Origin: Pseudomonas typographi
GTDB lineage: Bacteria > Pseudomonadota > Gammaproteobacteria > Pseudomonadales > Pseudomonadaceae
DNA: 64,000 bases
NCBI RefSeq assembly: GCF_014694385.1
Contig: NZ_JAAOCA010000018.1
Location: 58,553-122,552 of the forward strand
Direction: 5' to 3'
Below, one piece after another: positions 36,985 to 47,130 of the stretch. How positions within the stretch are numbered: position 1 is the first letter of the stretch; each line of letters begins with the position of its first letter. Under the pieces are notes generated by a model. That model was not told where the DNA came from. It saw nothing but the letters and a program-made list of their open reading frames with translations, and made no database searches. Made by a program: the position numbers and the translations under genes.

Positions 36985-38886
36985 ATGAGTTTCAGGTGGC
37001 GCGGCGACATCCACGCCCGAACCCATATCATCAGCCTCGGCCCCGCCCTGCTGTTGACATTACTGTTGATCTGCTTCTTCACGTTCGTGCGGATCCAGGA
37101 CTTGCGCCTGGAGATGAACCACACCGGGCAGCTGATCGCCAACCAATTGGCACCGGCAGCCGAGTATGGCGTGCTCTCGGCCAACGATGCGGTGCTCGAC
37201 AGCTTGCTGCGGGCCACCCTGAGCATCCCCCACGTGCGCTCGCTCGAAGTGCAAGACCGCGACGGCAACACCCTGGTATATGTCGAACAGCCCGGCCAAG
37301 GGCCGCGCGCGCCAAAGATGGAATTGTTCAAGGCGCCGATCCGGGCCCAACGCTACCTCAGTGACGAGGCCGGCGGCCCCGGCGGCGAGGCCTTGCACGA
37401 AGATGACTACCTCGGCCGGGTACTGGTCGGGATGAGCGACGACGCCTTCAACCAGCGCCAGCAGGAGATCCTGCTCAAGGCCGCCGTACTGGCTTTGTTC
37501 ACCCTTCTGCTGACCTTCCTTTTGGCCCGCCGCCTGGCGCGCAGCCTGTCGCAACCGATCAGTGACATGAGCGAAGCGGTGAAGGCGATCCGCCGTGGCG
37601 AATTTCGCACCACCCTGCCCGAAGAGCCCGGCAGTGAACTGGGTGAGCTCGCCCGGCATATCAACGACCTGGCGCTAGGCTTGGAGCAAGCCAGCCTTGA
37701 GCAGCGCGAAGCCATGGCGCAATTGATCCAGACCCGCGAAGAAGCCGAGCGCGCCAATAGCGCCAAAAGTGAATTCCTGGCCATGATGAGCCACGAATTA
37801 CGCACACCAATGAACGGCGTGCTGGGCATGCTGCAATTACTTGAAACCACGCCGCTCAATGACGAGCAGCATGAATACGCAACGCTGGCCACTCAGTCCA
37901 CCGAGCACCTGCTCAAGGTGATCAATGACATCCTCGATTTTTCCCGCATTGAGCGCGCGAATGTGGAAATCGAGCACATTCCATTCGGCCTAGCCGAGCT
38001 CATTCGCGACAGCGTCAACCCGTTCCAGCTCACCGCACAGCAGCAAGGCCTGCTACTGGACGTGAACCTCCCCGACGACTTCGAGCGCTGGCAGGTGATT
38101 GGCGACCCTACCCGTATCCGGCAGGTCCTGGTCAACCTGGTCGGCAATGCATTGAAGTTCACCGAGCAAGGTGCCGTGAGCATCCAGGCCCAGTGCCAAG
38201 TGCTCGACCGGCAATTGGTCTGGTTTACCTGTTCGGTTGCCGATACGGGCATCGGTATCGCGGCTGAAACCCTCGAACGCATGTTCATTGCTTTCCAGCA
38301 GGCCGACAGCTCGATTTCCCGCCGCTATGGCGGCACCGGGCTGGGCCTGCCCATCGCGCGCACCCTGGCCGAGCGCATGGGCGGCACCCTGCATGCACGC
38401 AGCGAGCCGGGCCAAGGCTCGGTGTTCACCCTAGAGATGCCCCTGGCCCTGCAAGCCCAGCCCGTCGCCACGGCACCTGTGCATGCAGCCACAGGCCGAA
38501 CCAACCCCGCCCAGGCCGGTCAAAACCAGCATGTGTTGCTGGTGGAAGACAACCCCGTCAACCAAACGGTGATCGAGGCCATGCTGCGCAGCCTGGGTTA
38601 CGAAGTGAGCGTGGCCACCGATGGCGCCCAAGCGGTGATCCAGGTCCGCGACGGCCACTACGCCGCGATATTGATGGATTGCCGCTTACCGGTAGTCGAT
38701 GGCTACGAAAGCACCCGGCAAATACGCCGGTTGCCAGGGTGTAAGGCCTTGCCCATCATTGCCCTCACCGCGAATGCGTTGCTGGGGGACCGCGAGGCCT
38801 GCTTGGCCGCCGGGATGAATGATTACCTGGCCAAACCGTTCAAACGTGCCGACCTGCAACAACTGCTCCAAAGGTGGCTGGCGTGA
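36985..38886 (+). CDS. Hybrid sensor histidine kinase with receiver domain
   Basis: A 633-residue inner-membrane kinase. Two helices (about 17-34 and 165-182) bracket a periplasmic sensor domain of roughly 130 residues, then HAMP. The phospho-acceptor His270 is in [12 protein letters not shown], the ATPase has NALKFTEQ and [10 protein letters not shown], and a C-terminal receiver has Asp565 in [14 protein letters not shown]. It resembles the PA1611-type kinase next to fabA in P. aeruginosa, which acts in the RetS/GacS network; similarity beyond position is inference. It is divergent from gpsA. Confidence 0.88.
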   Translation: MSFRWRGDIHARTHIISLGPALLLTLLLICFFTFVRIQDLRLEMNHTGQLIANQLAPAAEYGVLSANDAVLDSLLRATLSIPHVRSLEVQDRDGNTLVYVEQPGQGPRAPKMELFKAPIRAQRYLSDEAGGPGGEALHEDDYLGRVLVGMSDDAFNQRQQEILLKAAVLALFTLLLTFLLARRLARSLSQPISDMSEAVKAIRRGEFRTTLPEEPGSELGELARHINDLALGLEQASLEQREAMAQLIQTREEAERANSAKSEFLAMMSHELRTPMNGVLGMLQLLETTPLNDEQHEYATLATQSTEHLLKVINDILDFSRIERANVEIEHIPFGLAELIRDSVNPFQLTAQQQGLLLDVNLPDDFERWQVIGDPTRIRQVLVNLVGNALKFTEQGAVSIQAQCQVLDRQLVWFTCSVADTGIGIAAETLERMFIAFQQADSSISRRYGGTGLGLPIARTLAERMGGTLHARSEPGQGSVFTLEMPLALQAQPVATAPVHAATGRTNPAQAGQNQHVLLVEDNPVNQTVIEAMLRSLGYEVSVATDGAQAVIQVRDGHYAAILMDCRLPVVDGYESTRQIRRLPGCKALPIIALTANALLGDREACLAAGMNDYLAKPFKRADLQQLLQRWLA

Positions 38887-39130
38887 ACGTTCGGATACGG
38901 TCGAATCACGCACCGAACGGTGGTAAAGTGCTGCGGCCTATGGAGTCGCTCGTTGCAGGCAGCGGCGTGGCGACACAATTTCAGTGCACAGGTGTACATC
39001 GTCTGCGCTTGGCACTGTGACTTTCATCAATACGCAATAGTCTATGACTGTGCACAACGGCCAGGTACATGCCACCGGACGGCCGGCCAGACGATTCGCC
39101 CTGTACCGTGGGGACTATTGAGGAGCTCGC

Positions 39131-39646
39131 ATGACCACACAACACGCCTTTACTCGGGAAGATCTGCTGCGCTGCAGTCGCGGTGAGCTGTTCGGCCAGG
39201 GTAACGCGCAATTGCCCGCCCCAAACATGCTGATGGTCGACCGGATCACTCACATCAGTGCCGAAGGGGGCAAGTATGGCAAGGGTGAACTGGTCGCCGA
39301 GCTCGACATCGAACCAGACCTGTGGTTCTTCGGTTGCCACTTCGAGGGCGACCCGGTGATGCCCGGCTGCCTGGGCCTGGACGCCATGTGGCAGTTGGTC
39401 GGCTTCTTCCTTGGCTGGCAAGGCCTGCCCGGCCGCGGCCGCGCACTGGGGTCGGGCGAGGTCAAGTTCTTCGGCCAAGTGCTGCCCCGGGCCAAGAAGG
39501 TGACCTACAACATTCATATCAAGCGCGTGCTCAAGGGCAAGCTGAACATGGCCATCGCGGATGGCTCGGTCAGTGTCGACGGCCGCGAGATCTACACCGC
39601 CGAAGCCCTGCGAGTCGGCGTGTTCACCTCCACTGAAAACTTCTAA
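39131..39646 (+). CDS. fabA: 3-hydroxydecanoyl-ACP dehydratase/isomerase
   Basis: The 171-residue cytoplasmic enzyme dehydrates 3-hydroxydecanoyl-ACP and isomerises it to the cis-3 form, starting unsaturated fatty acid synthesis. The active-site His70 is in [15 protein letters not shown] and Asp84 in [13 protein letters not shown], matching E. coli FabA numbering. It begins 11 bases upstream of fabB, its usual operon partner. Regulation by a DesT-like repressor is possible; see the inverted repeat at 38985. Confidence 0.97.
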   Translation: MTTQHAFTREDLLRCSRGELFGQGNAQLPAPNMLMVDRITHISAEGGKYGKGELVAELDIEPDLWFFGCHFEGDPVMPGCLGLDAMWQLVGFFLGWQGLPGRGRALGSGEVKFFGQVLPRAKKVTYNIHIKRVLKGKLNMAIADGSVSVDGREIYTAEALRVGVFTSTENF

Positions 39647-39657
39647 GGGTTATAGGC

Positions 39658-40878
39658 ATGCGTCGCGTCGTAATCACCGGCCTCGGCATCGTTTCCTGCT
39701 TGGGCAATGACAAACAGACCGTTTCCGAAAACCTGCGCAAAAGCCGCCCGGGCATCCGCTTCAATCCCGAGTACAAAGAAATGGGCCTGCGTAGCCAGGT
39801 GTCCGGTTCCGTCGACATCAACCTCGAAGAGGCGATCGACCGCAAGATCTTTCGCTTTGTCGGGCACGCCGCGGGCTATGCCTACCTGGCGATGGAACAG
39901 GCGATCGAGGATTCGGGCCTGACCCCCGAACAGGTATCCAACCCGCGTACCGGGCTGATCGCCGGCTCCGGTGGGGCGTCGACGCTGAACCAAATGGAAG
40001 CCTTGGACATTTTGCGCGAAAAAGGCGTAAAGCGCGTCGGCCCCTATCGGGTCACCCGCACCATGAGCAGCACCGTATCGGCGTGCTTGGCCACCCCGTT
40101 CAAGATCAAAGGCCTGAACTACTCCATCGCCTCGGCCTGCGCCACCAGCGCGCACTGCATCGGTACCGCGATGGAACAGATCCAAATGGGCAAACAAGAC
40201 ATCGTTTTCGCCGGCGGCGGTGAAGAAGAGCATTGGTCGCAGTCGTTCCTGTTCGACGCCATGGGCGCATTGTCTACCCAGTACAACGAAACCCCGACGA
40301 AAGCCTCCCGGGCTTACGATGCCAAGCGTGACGGCTTCGTTATCGCCGGCGGCGGCGGCATGGTGGTGGTCGAGGAGCTGGAACACGCCTTGGCACGCGG
40401 CGCCAAAATCTACGCTGAAATCGTTGGCTACGGTGCCACTTCAGATGGCTACGACATGGTTGCCCCCAGTGGCGAAGGCGCCATCCGCTGCATGCAGCAA
40501 GCCCTGGCCACCGTCGATACCCCAATCGACTACCTCAATACCCACGGCACCTCCACCCCGGTCGGTGACGTCGCGGAAATCAAGGGCGTGCGCGCAGTGT
40601 TCGGTGAAAACGCGCCCGCAATCAGTTCGACCAAGAGCCTGTCCGGTCACTCGTTGGGGGCCGCCGGGGTGCACGAGGCGATCTATTGCATGCTGATGAT
40701 GGAAGGCGGCTTCATCGCAGGCTCGGCCAACATCGACGAGTTGGACGCTGAGGTGGCTGACATGCCGATCCTGCGCGAAACCCGCGAAAACGCCAAGGTC
40801 GACACGGTGATGAGCAACAGCTTCGGCTTTGGCGGCACCAATGCCACCTTGGTACTCAAGCGTTGGCAGGGCAAGTGA
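39658..40878 (+). CDS. fabB: 3-oxoacyl-ACP synthase I
   Basis: The 406-residue cytoplasmic condensing enzyme elongates unsaturated and saturated acyl-ACP with malonyl-ACP. The active-site Cys161 is in [14 protein letters not shown] and the two catalytic histidines are in [12 protein letters not shown] and SGHSLGAAG. It forms the fabAB operon and is followed by a strong inverted repeat that ends the transcript. Confidence 0.97.
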   Translation: MRRVVITGLGIVSCLGNDKQTVSENLRKSRPGIRFNPEYKEMGLRSQVSGSVDINLEEAIDRKIFRFVGHAAGYAYLAMEQAIEDSGLTPEQVSNPRTGLIAGSGGASTLNQMEALDILREKGVKRVGPYRVTRTMSSTVSACLATPFKIKGLNYSIASACATSAHCIGTAMEQIQMGKQDIVFAGGGEEEHWSQSFLFDAMGALSTQYNETPTKASRAYDAKRDGFVIAGGGGMVVVEELEHALARGAKIYAEIVGYGATSDGYDMVAPSGEGAIRCMQQALATVDTPIDYLNTHGTSTPVGDVAEIKGVRAVFGENAPAISSTKSLSGHSLGAAGVHEAIYCMLMMEGGFIAGSANIDELDAEVADMPILRETRENAKVDTVMSNSFGFGGTNATLVLKRWQGK

Positions 40879-40887
40879 CCGTTTGAA

Positions 40888-40929
40888 CCCCTAAAAGAAA
40901 CGGCGCATCAGCGCCGTTTCTTTTAGGGG
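40888..40929. terminator. Bidirectional terminator between fabB and dienelactone hydrolase
   Basis: CCCCTAAAAGAAACGGCGC and GCGCCGTTTCTTTTAGGGG form a perfect 19-bp stem around ATCA. The A/T-rich flank on either side of the GC core supplies a T-run in both directions, so it can end both the fabAB and the convergent hydrolase transcripts. Confidence 0.9.
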
Positions 40930-40934
40930 CCGGT

Positions 40935-41669
40935 TTACAGCTGTGGCTGAAAAACTTCGGCCAGCAGGTTATGCATGGCCTGGAAGGCCCGGTCGGCGAC
41001 CTTCTTGTTGTACACCTGCTTACCTGGGTTGTTGGCTTCGGGGTCGGTGAACGAATGGTATGCGCCACCATAGCTGACCAACTGCCAGTCTACGCCGGCG
41101 GCGTTCATTTCATCGATGAAGGCTGGGATCTGCTCCCTGGGCACCAAAGGGTCGGCCTCGCCGTGCAGCACTAACACCGAGCCTGTAATGCGCTTGGCGT
41201 CGGCTGGGTCCGGTGCATCGAGGGTGCCATGGAACGACACCGCCGCCTTAAGCTCGGCACCGGCCCGGGCCAAGTCCAAGGCGCAGGCGCCGCCGAAACA
41301 AAAGCCGAAGGCTGCAAGGTTGGCCGTGTCTACGCTGGCGCTCTTTTGGGCTTTCAACTGTTCCAGTGCTTGTTTCATACGCTTGCGTAGCAAAGCACGG
41401 TCGCTCTTCAGCGGCGTCATCGCCGCCACGGCTTCGCCGGGGCTGCTTGGGCGTACGCCCTGCCCATACAGGTCGGCCAGCAGCACTACATAACCCTGGG
41501 ATGCCACCGCTTGCGCAATGCGTTCGGCACCCTCGGTAATACCCATCCAGTTAGGCGCCATGACCAGGCCGGGGCGTGGGGAACTGATATTGGCATCGAA
41601 CACCAAGCGGCTTTCGTATGCCGTGCCGTCGATCTGGTACACCAGCGATTCTAGGGTGATCGCGCTCAT
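40935..41669 (-). CDS. Dienelactone hydrolase family protein
   Basis: A 244-residue cytoplasmic alpha/beta hydrolase whose nucleophile is a cysteine in FGFCFGGACALDLARAG, characteristic of dienelactone hydrolases. The acid-base residues appear in LHGEADPLVP (Asp) and YGGAYHSFTDP (His). The start has GAGGAG seven bases upstream. It converges with fabB and is transcribed like the downstream htpG. In P. aeruginosa a similar gene also lies next to htpG. The substrate may be any lactone or ester. Confidence 0.86.
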   Translation of the reverse strand: MSAITLESLVYQIDGTAYESRLVFDANISSPRPGLVMAPNWMGITEGAERIAQAVASQGYVVLLADLYGQGVRPSSPGEAVAAMTPLKSDRALLRKRMKQALEQLKAQKSASVDTANLAAFGFCFGGACALDLARAGAELKAAVSFHGTLDAPDPADAKRITGSVLVLHGEADPLVPREQIPAFIDEMNAAGVDWQLVSYGGAYHSFTDPEANNPGKQVYNKKVADRAFQAMHNLLAEVFQPQL

Positions 41670-41711
41670 GGCTGCTCCTCATTAACCCCTGTTAAAAAAC
41701 CTCAAAAAGAT

Positions 41712-41733
41712 AAAGCCCGCCGAAGCGGGCTTT
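41712..41733 (-). terminator. Terminator after htpG
   Basis: On the minus strand AAAGCCCGC, loop TTCG, GCGGGCTTT forms a 9-bp stem followed by ATCTTTTTGAGG. It lies 12 bases beyond the htpG stop. Confidence 0.82.
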
Positions 41734-41745
41734 AGCGTAGCGGTT

Positions 41746-43653
41746 TTACACCGACAACTCGATCAGCAGCTTGTTCAGCCTGCGCACATACGCCGCGGGG
41801 TCCTTCAGGCTATCACCCGCCGCCAAGGCGGCCTGGTCGAACAGGATATGGGCGAAATCGTTGAAACGGTCTTCGTCAGGCTCGGCATCGAGCTTTTCGA
41901 TCAGCGGGTGGGCTGGGTTGAACTCGAAAATCGGCTTGGAATCCGGCACTTTCTGCCCGCTCGCCTCGAGGATTTGGCGCATCTGCAGGCCCAAGTCCTG
42001 CTCACCGATTGCCAGGATCGCGGGCGAGTCAGTCAGGCGGTGAGACACCCGCACTTCGCTCACGGATTGCTCCAGGGCGCCCTTCAGGCGCTCCACCAAG
42101 CCCTCCTTGCTCTTGGCGACTTCTTCCTGGGCTTTTTTGTCTTCTTCGCTGTCGAGCTTACCCAGGTCCAGGTCGCCGCGGGCAACATCGACCAGGCCCT
42201 TGCCGTCGAAATCGGTGAGGTAGCTCATCAGCCACTCGTCGATACGGTCGGTCAGCAGCAGCACCTCGATGCCTTTTTTGCGGAACACCTCCAGATGCGG
42301 GCTGTTCTTGACCTGGGCGTAGCTTTCGCCAGTGAGGTAATAGATTTTGTCCTGCCCTTCCTTGGCACGCGCCAAGTACTCGGCCAGCCCCACGGTCGGC
42401 TCACCGCTGTCATCCTGGGTAGAGGCGAAACGCAACAGGCCGGCGATCTTTTCCTTGTTGGCGAAGTCTTCGGCGGGGCCTTCCTTGAGCACCTGGCCAA
42501 AGTTCTTCCAAAAGGTTTTGTATTGCTCCGGCTCGTTCTGTGCCAGCTTCTCGAGCATGTCGAGCACGCGCTTGGTCAACGCCGACTTCATCGAATCGAT
42601 GATCGGGTCTTTTTGCAGGATCTCCCGCGACACGTTCAGCGACAGGTCGTTGGAATCGACCACACCCTTGATGAAGCGCAGGTACAGCGGCAGGAACGAT
42701 TCGGCCTGGTCCATGATGAACACGCGCTGAACATACAGCTTAAGGCCGCGCGGCGCCTCACGCTGGTACAGGTCGAACGGTGCCCGGGCCGGTACGTACA
42801 GAAGCGAGCTGTACTCCAGCTTGCCTTCGACCTTGTTGTGGCTCCAGCTCAGCGGGTTCTCGAAATCGTGGCTGATGTGCTTGTAGAACTCTTGGTATTC
42901 CTCGTCCTTGATCTCGGCGCGGGGGCGGGTCCACAACGCGCTGGCGCGGTTGACGGTTTCCCACTCCGGTTCGGCCGGTGCAGCTTCGCCCTCGGCGGGC
43001 GCCTGCTCCTTGGGCAATTCGATAGGCAGGGCGATATGGTCGGAGTACTTCTTGATAACGTTGCGCAGGCGCCAGCCATCGGCGAATTCGGTTTCATCGG
43101 CCTTCAGGTGCAAGACGATACGGGTACCGCGCTCGGGCTTGTCGATGGTCGCGACCTCGAACTCACCCTCGCCGCGCGACGACCAGTGCACCGCCTCGCT
43201 GGCGGGAAGGCCGGCACGGCGGGTGTAGACGTCAACCTGGTCTGCGACAATGAACGCCGAGTAGAAGCCTACGCCAAATTGGCCGATCAGGTGCGAGTCT
43301 TTTTTCTGGTCGCCCGTAAGGTTCTTCATGAAGTCGGCGGTGCCTGACTTGGCGATGGTACCCAGGTGCGTGACCACTTCATCGCGGCTCATGCCGATGC
43401 CGTTGTCATCAAGGGTGACGGTGCGCGCGTCCTTGTCGAACGACACGCGAATCCTTAGCTCGGCGCCACCTTCGAGCAGCTCAGGCTTGGCCAACGCTTC
43501 GAAACGCAGCTTATCGGCGGCGTCGGAAGCGTTGGAGATCAATTCGCGCAGGAAGATTTCTTTGTTCGAATACAGCGAATGGATCATCAGGTGAAGCAGT
43601 TGCTTCACCTCTGTCTGGAAGCCCAGGGTTTCTTTTTGAGTTTCCACGCTCAT
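41746..43653 (-). CDS. htpG: Chaperone HtpG (Hsp90)
   Basis: The 635-residue cytoplasmic Hsp90-type chaperone has the N-terminal ATPase motifs [30 protein letters not shown] and [11 protein letters not shown], then the middle and dimerisation domains. It binds and remodels client proteins using ATP. It starts [17 protein letters not shown] and is followed by a terminator and the dienelactone hydrolase gene. A heat-shock promoter is expected but I did not assign one. Confidence 0.97.
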   Translation of the reverse strand: MSVETQKETLGFQTEVKQLLHLMIHSLYSNKEIFLRELISNASDAADKLRFEALAKPELLEGGAELRIRVSFDKDARTVTLDDNGIGMSRDEVVTHLGTIAKSGTADFMKNLTGDQKKDSHLIGQFGVGFYSAFIVADQVDVYTRRAGLPASEAVHWSSRGEGEFEVATIDKPERGTRIVLHLKADETEFADGWRLRNVIKKYSDHIALPIELPKEQAPAEGEAAPAEPEWETVNRASALWTRPRAEIKDEEYQEFYKHISHDFENPLSWSHNKVEGKLEYSSLLYVPARAPFDLYQREAPRGLKLYVQRVFIMDQAESFLPLYLRFIKGVVDSNDLSLNVSREILQKDPIIDSMKSALTKRVLDMLEKLAQNEPEQYKTFWKNFGQVLKEGPAEDFANKEKIAGLLRFASTQDDSGEPTVGLAEYLARAKEGQDKIYYLTGESYAQVKNSPHLEVFRKKGIEVLLLTDRIDEWLMSYLTDFDGKGLVDVARGDLDLGKLDSEEDKKAQEEVAKSKEGLVERLKGALEQSVSEVRVSHRLTDSPAILAIGEQDLGLQMRQILEASGQKVPDSKPIFEFNPAHPLIEKLDAEPDEDRFNDFAHILFDQAALAAGDSLKDPAAYVRRLNKLLIELSV

Positions 43654-43867
43654 GCTCTTGTCACTCCGATCGGATGGCTCTGGCTATTGGGTCGGTACCG
43701 GTTACCCGGCGCGATGACAAGCAAATGGGGCCCGCGCCTTTCAATTTCAAGGCCTTGAGCGCGATGAAAATACCCTTACGTATCCATTAGTTATAAGGGC
43801 GAAACAATTGAACCTATGGCGCGCTCCAGGTTCTGAAAGGCACAAATCACCATAAGGAGAAACACCC

Positions 43868-44125
43868 ATGAGAAAAACACTTGCCACTGCCCTGATTCTC
43901 GCTGCTTCACTGGGCCTGGCCGCCTGCGACAACGCCTCCGACAAGGCCAAGGACGCGCAGGACCATAAGGAAGCCGCCCAGGAGCAGATGGACAAAGCCC
44001 AGGAGCATCTGAACGACGCGGCGAAAGAAAACGCCGAAGGCAACAAAGATGCAGGCCAAGCTCAAGAAAAGGCCCAGCAAGAAAGCACGCCGGCCCCGGA
44101 CAGCACAACGCCCAAGCAGCCGTAA
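43868..44125 (+). CDS. Small acidic lipoprotein, coiled-coil-like
   Basis: An 85-residue product with lipobox LGLAAC (Cys about 20), followed by a charged helical stretch rich in Gln, Glu, Lys and Ala (DHKEAAQEQMDKAQEH). A Pro/Thr-rich tail ends the protein. It is probably an envelope lipoprotein in the periplasm, possibly a stress lipoprotein; I know no function. AAGGAGAA precedes the ATG. It is divergent from htpG. Confidence 0.75.
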   Translation: MRKTLATALILAASLGLAACDNASDKAKDAQDHKEAAQEQMDKAQEHLNDAAKENAEGNKDAGQAQEKAQQESTPAPDSTTPKQP

Positions 44126-44131
44126 CCGCCT

Positions 44132-44160
44132 ACCGCCAGCCGCCCAACGCGGCTGGCGGT
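44132..44160. terminator. Hairpin between the lipoprotein and brnQ
   Basis: ACCGCCAGCCG and CGGCTGGCGGT form an 11-bp perfect stem around a 7-base loop. It separates the convergent 3' ends of the lipoprotein gene and brnQ. No long T-run follows on either side, so its strength is unclear. Confidence 0.6.
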
Positions 44161-44167
44161 GGCAGGC

Positions 44168-45480
44168 TCAGGCCTTGCGCAAGGCTTGGGCCCCGATCAG
44201 CCGGTCGCATAGCGCCGCCACTGCCAGCGACACAACCACCGGCACCAGCCAAGCCAGGCCCTGCTCGGATAACGGCAAGTGCTCGGCCGCCTGCGGCAGC
44301 CAAGCGTCGAGCCGAGCCACCTTGAGCGCATCGACCATACCGAACGCCAACGACACCAGCATCACCGGGCCGACCACCACCTGCGGCGAGCGCCAAAGCC
44401 GATGGCAGAAACTCAGCGCCACCAGCACGATGCAGGGTGGGTAGATCGCGGTCAGCACAGGCACCGAGAAGTGGATCAGTTGGGTCAGGCCCAGGTTCGA
44501 CACCAGCAGCGAGAAGCCTGCCAATAACACCACCAGCGCCTTATACGAAACCCCAAGCAAGCCCCCGAAGTACTCAGCACAGGCGCAGGTCAGGCCGACC
44601 GCGGTCACCAGGCAGGCCAACGCGATCAACACGGCCAAGAACCCGCTGCCCAGCGTACCGAAGGTTGCCTGTACATAAGCGTGCAGCACTTGCGCGCCGT
44701 TGCTGGCGCCGGCGGCGATCGCATGGCTACCCGCGCCCAGGCGGAATAAGCTGACGTAGACCAACACCAGCCCCAAGCCCGCGATCAGGCCGGCGATGAT
44801 CGCGTAACGGGTGATCAGGTGCGGTGCCTGTACCCCACGGGAACGGATGGCATTGACGATGACGATACCGAACACCAGTGCACCCAAGGTATCCATGGTG
44901 AGGTAACCATTGACGAAACCCTGCGAGAACGGCGAGGCGGCATAGGCCTCGATGGCCTCGCCCACCGGCCCTGCGGGCAGCATGAACGCCGCACCACCGA
45001 GCACCGCCAGGGCGGCGATTTTCAGCGGCGCGAGAAAGCGCCCTACCGTGTCGAGCAACCGGCCAGGGTACAGCGACACCCATAGCACCAGCAAAAAGTA
45101 ACCCAGGCTATAAAAAACAGCGGTAGCGGCCCATCGCCGGTCAGCGGTGCCACACCCACCTCGAAAGACACCGTGGCCGTGCGCGGCGTGGCGAACAGGG
45201 GCCCAACGGACAAATAACACACTACCGCCAGCAGCGTGCCGGCCGTGCGCCCGATGGGCGAGTTCAGGGCATCCATCGCACCGCCGACCTTGGCCAGGGC
45301 GATGACCGTGATCACCGGCAAACCCACGGCAGTGATCAAAAAGCCAGCGGCGGCGGCCCATACCCAGGGCCCAGCGTGCAGGCCGACAATCGGCGGGAAA
45401 ATGATATTGCCAGCGCCCACGAACAGGGCGAAAGTCATAAAACCAAGCGCCAGGATATCCTGGCCTTTCAACACGTTCAT
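44168..45480 (-). pseudogene. brnQ: Branched-chain amino acid carrier BrnQ, interrupted by a frameshift
   Basis: BrnQ is a 12-helix sodium symporter for Leu, Ile and Val. The N-terminus [20 protein letters not shown] starts at 45480 and reads to [16 protein letters not shown]. The sequence then continues in another frame from [19 protein letters not shown] to the stop at 44168. The two parts join if one T is added to the T6 run at 45112-45117 (minus strand CTGTTTTTTATAGCC); the length then equals 437 residues, the normal BrnQ size. Both parts are strongly conserved in look, so the gene is recently broken, phase-variable at a homopolymer, or a sequencing error. Confidence 0.85.
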
Positions 45481-45815
45481 TTGTTTGCAAAACCACACTG
45501 CGAAAGACGTCTGGGAAGGGGCTTGACCTTGTGGGTTGGCTGAAGCGGTGCGCCCACGTAGGGCGCCAGGCCAGCCTGCTCTTATGAAGCGGCCAGCGCA
45601 GGGCGGCAAGCCTACCGCAAAACCCCCGTCCGCGCACCTTTGCGGGGCACCAGTAGTCGCAATCCGGCCTTTGGCGCCTCCTTTCAGAGCATTCCTGAAG
45701 AGCGACGCCGATTTCGGCCGGCTGTAGTATTTTTTTACCCTGGTAAAACTTGTCGAAAAAACAAGGGTCTACCTGCGTACCGCTTAACGCGCATTGTTTC
45801 AGAGGTTGACGCAAC
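45481..45815. other. 335-bp intergenic region without a recognised gene
   Basis: It holds the upstream region of brnQ (minus) and of a small conserved gene (plus). A short AT-rich stretch TAGTATTTTTTTACC around 45725-45739 may be promoter sequence. Its last 20 bases carry TGTTTCAGAGGTT (45795-45807), identical over 13 bases to the left end of repeat copy A. I see no other gene. Confidence 0.5.
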
Positions 45816-46037
45816 ATGAGTGCAATTCTGGTAGCGCATTTCCACGCACGTGACGCCGAGGGGCGCGTCTACCCGGTGCATGAATTTCATGAGTTGCCCC
45901 AAGCCGAAGACGGCAGCCAGCCCAGCGCGCCGGTAGTCACTTATCGCCTGGCCATTGGCGAACGGGTGACGCACCTGGGCGATGACCGTTTCAAACTGTT
46001 GCGAAGCGGCGTCGAACTTACCCGGGATCTTCCATGA
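45816..46037 (+). CDS. Small conserved hypothetical protein
   Basis: A 73-residue hydrophilic protein starting MSAILVAHFHARDAEGRV and ending SGVELTRDLP. It has no signal peptide or helix and no motif I recognise, but composition and the AGAGG ribosome-binding site look genuine. The upstream AGAGG lies within a possible half copy of the dispersed repeat, and repeat copy D follows 21 bases after its stop. Confidence 0.6.
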   Translation: MSAILVAHFHARDAEGRVYPVHEFHELPQAEDGSQPSAPVVTYRLAIGERVTHLGDDRFKLLRSGVELTRDLP

Positions 46038-46057
46038 GCCCTCCTCGCCCAATGCCC

Positions 46058-46200
46058 TGATGCGGTGTGGTAGGCGTCCGCACGAGCATTGGCCCGTACC
46101 TTACGGGCCATAGCCACGCTCTGGCGGGGCGCGGCTACGCGGCCCGGCCGCAAAAGGCACCGCCGAAAATTGTCTAGCCAAGGCCTGAAACACCCCATTA
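46058..46200. repeat. Dispersed intergenic repeat, copy D (143 bp)
   Basis: The inverted ends TGATGCGGTGTGGTAGGC and GCCTGAAACACCCCATTA match at 13 of 18 positions. Inside are GCCATAGCC, GGCCCGGCCGCAAAAGGCACC and GAAAATTGTCTAGCCAA, shared with copies A and C. It ends 31 bases before the LysR gene start, so it may affect that gene's promoter. Confidence 0.65.
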
Positions 46201-46231
46201 GCATGGGGGCTGTTCGGTAAGGACGCACCCC

Positions 46232-47125
46232 ATGCACTTGCGCCACCTCGAAGTGATCGATGCACTGCTGCGCACCGGCACCGTTAACGCGGCGGCTGAA
46301 TGGTTGGGCCTGGGCCCTCTGGAAGTAGAAAGCCGGCTGGCCGAAACCGAGCGCGACAATGGTGTGTTGTGGTTTTCCCGCAGCCGGGGGCGCTTGCAGC
46401 CCACCCCTGACCTGCTGGCCCTGCAGCCCCATATTCAATACGTACTGGGCGGGCTCGAACCGTTGCGCCGGCAGGTCGAAGCCCTGCGCGAGCATCAAGC
46501 CCCGCCACTGCGGCTGATGTGCAGCGAACCGTTGGTGGCGCACCTGCTGGCGCAGAGTGTGGCGGCGCTGCGCAAACGCTTTCCCGACGTCACCTGCCAA
46601 CTGGCCAGCGATGCATTACCGGCGATGGAGCACGCCTTACTGCTGCACGAATGCGACCTGGCGCTGGCCCTCGAACCGGCCGAACACCCCCACATCCATA
46701 GCACCACCCTGGCCGTGGGCAAGGTGCACTTTCTCGCGCCCCATGGCTGGTTGGGCCCGCGCCAGCGCCATATAGGGCTGGCCGCCCTTGCTGGGCAAGG
46801 CATGCTCGGGTTGCAGCAGCCCGATGGGCTGGCCATCGCTTTGGAACAACGGTTGCGCAAGGTCGCACCGGCACCGCGGGTGCGTATCCGTGTGCAAAGT
46901 TACCAATGGCTGCGGGCAATGGTGGAGGCCGGCGAAGGGTTGGCCCTGGTCGACCCCTTCACGGCGCAAGCAGCGCGCGCCAGCGGGTTGGATGTATGCC
47001 CTGTTTCACCGGCAATCGATGTGCCGGTGTATGCCCTCACCCGCCATGGCCAAGCGCCGCAGGGCGCGGCCATGCGCGCACTGTTGGAGATCGTCACGGA
47101 AAAAGCGGGTAGCGCCGGCAACTGA
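46232..47125 (+). CDS. LysR-family transcriptional regulator
   Basis: A 297-residue DNA-binding regulator. The N-terminal helix-turn-helix is MHLRHLEVIDALLRTGTVNA plus AAEWLGLGPLEVESRLAETE, and the C-terminal half is the LysR effector-binding fold. Its target is not identified: the adjacent dnaQ is convergent, and no divergent partner gene is seen upstream because repeat copy D lies there. The ligand is unknown. Confidence 0.82.
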   Translation: MHLRHLEVIDALLRTGTVNAAAEWLGLGPLEVESRLAETERDNGVLWFSRSRGRLQPTPDLLALQPHIQYVLGGLEPLRRQVEALREHQAPPLRLMCSEPLVAHLLAQSVAALRKRFPDVTCQLASDALPAMEHALLLHECDLALALEPAEHPHIHSTTLAVGKVHFLAPHGWLGPRQRHIGLAALAGQGMLGLQQPDGLAIALEQRLRKVAPAPRVRIRVQSYQWLRAMVEAGEGLALVDPFTAQAARASGLDVCPVSPAIDVPVYALTRHGQAPQGAAMRALLEIVTEKAGSAGN

Positions 47126-47130
47126 ACGAA

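Noticed and set aside
41848..43347. A 499-residue open frame antisense to htpG
   Set aside because: Shadow of the conserved htpG gene, with Gln/His-rich composition and no motif.
44168..45817. A single long frame of 549 residues over brnQ
   Set aside because: Its first half is out of frame; the true N-terminus of BrnQ is in another frame, and the two parts join through the T-run frameshift.
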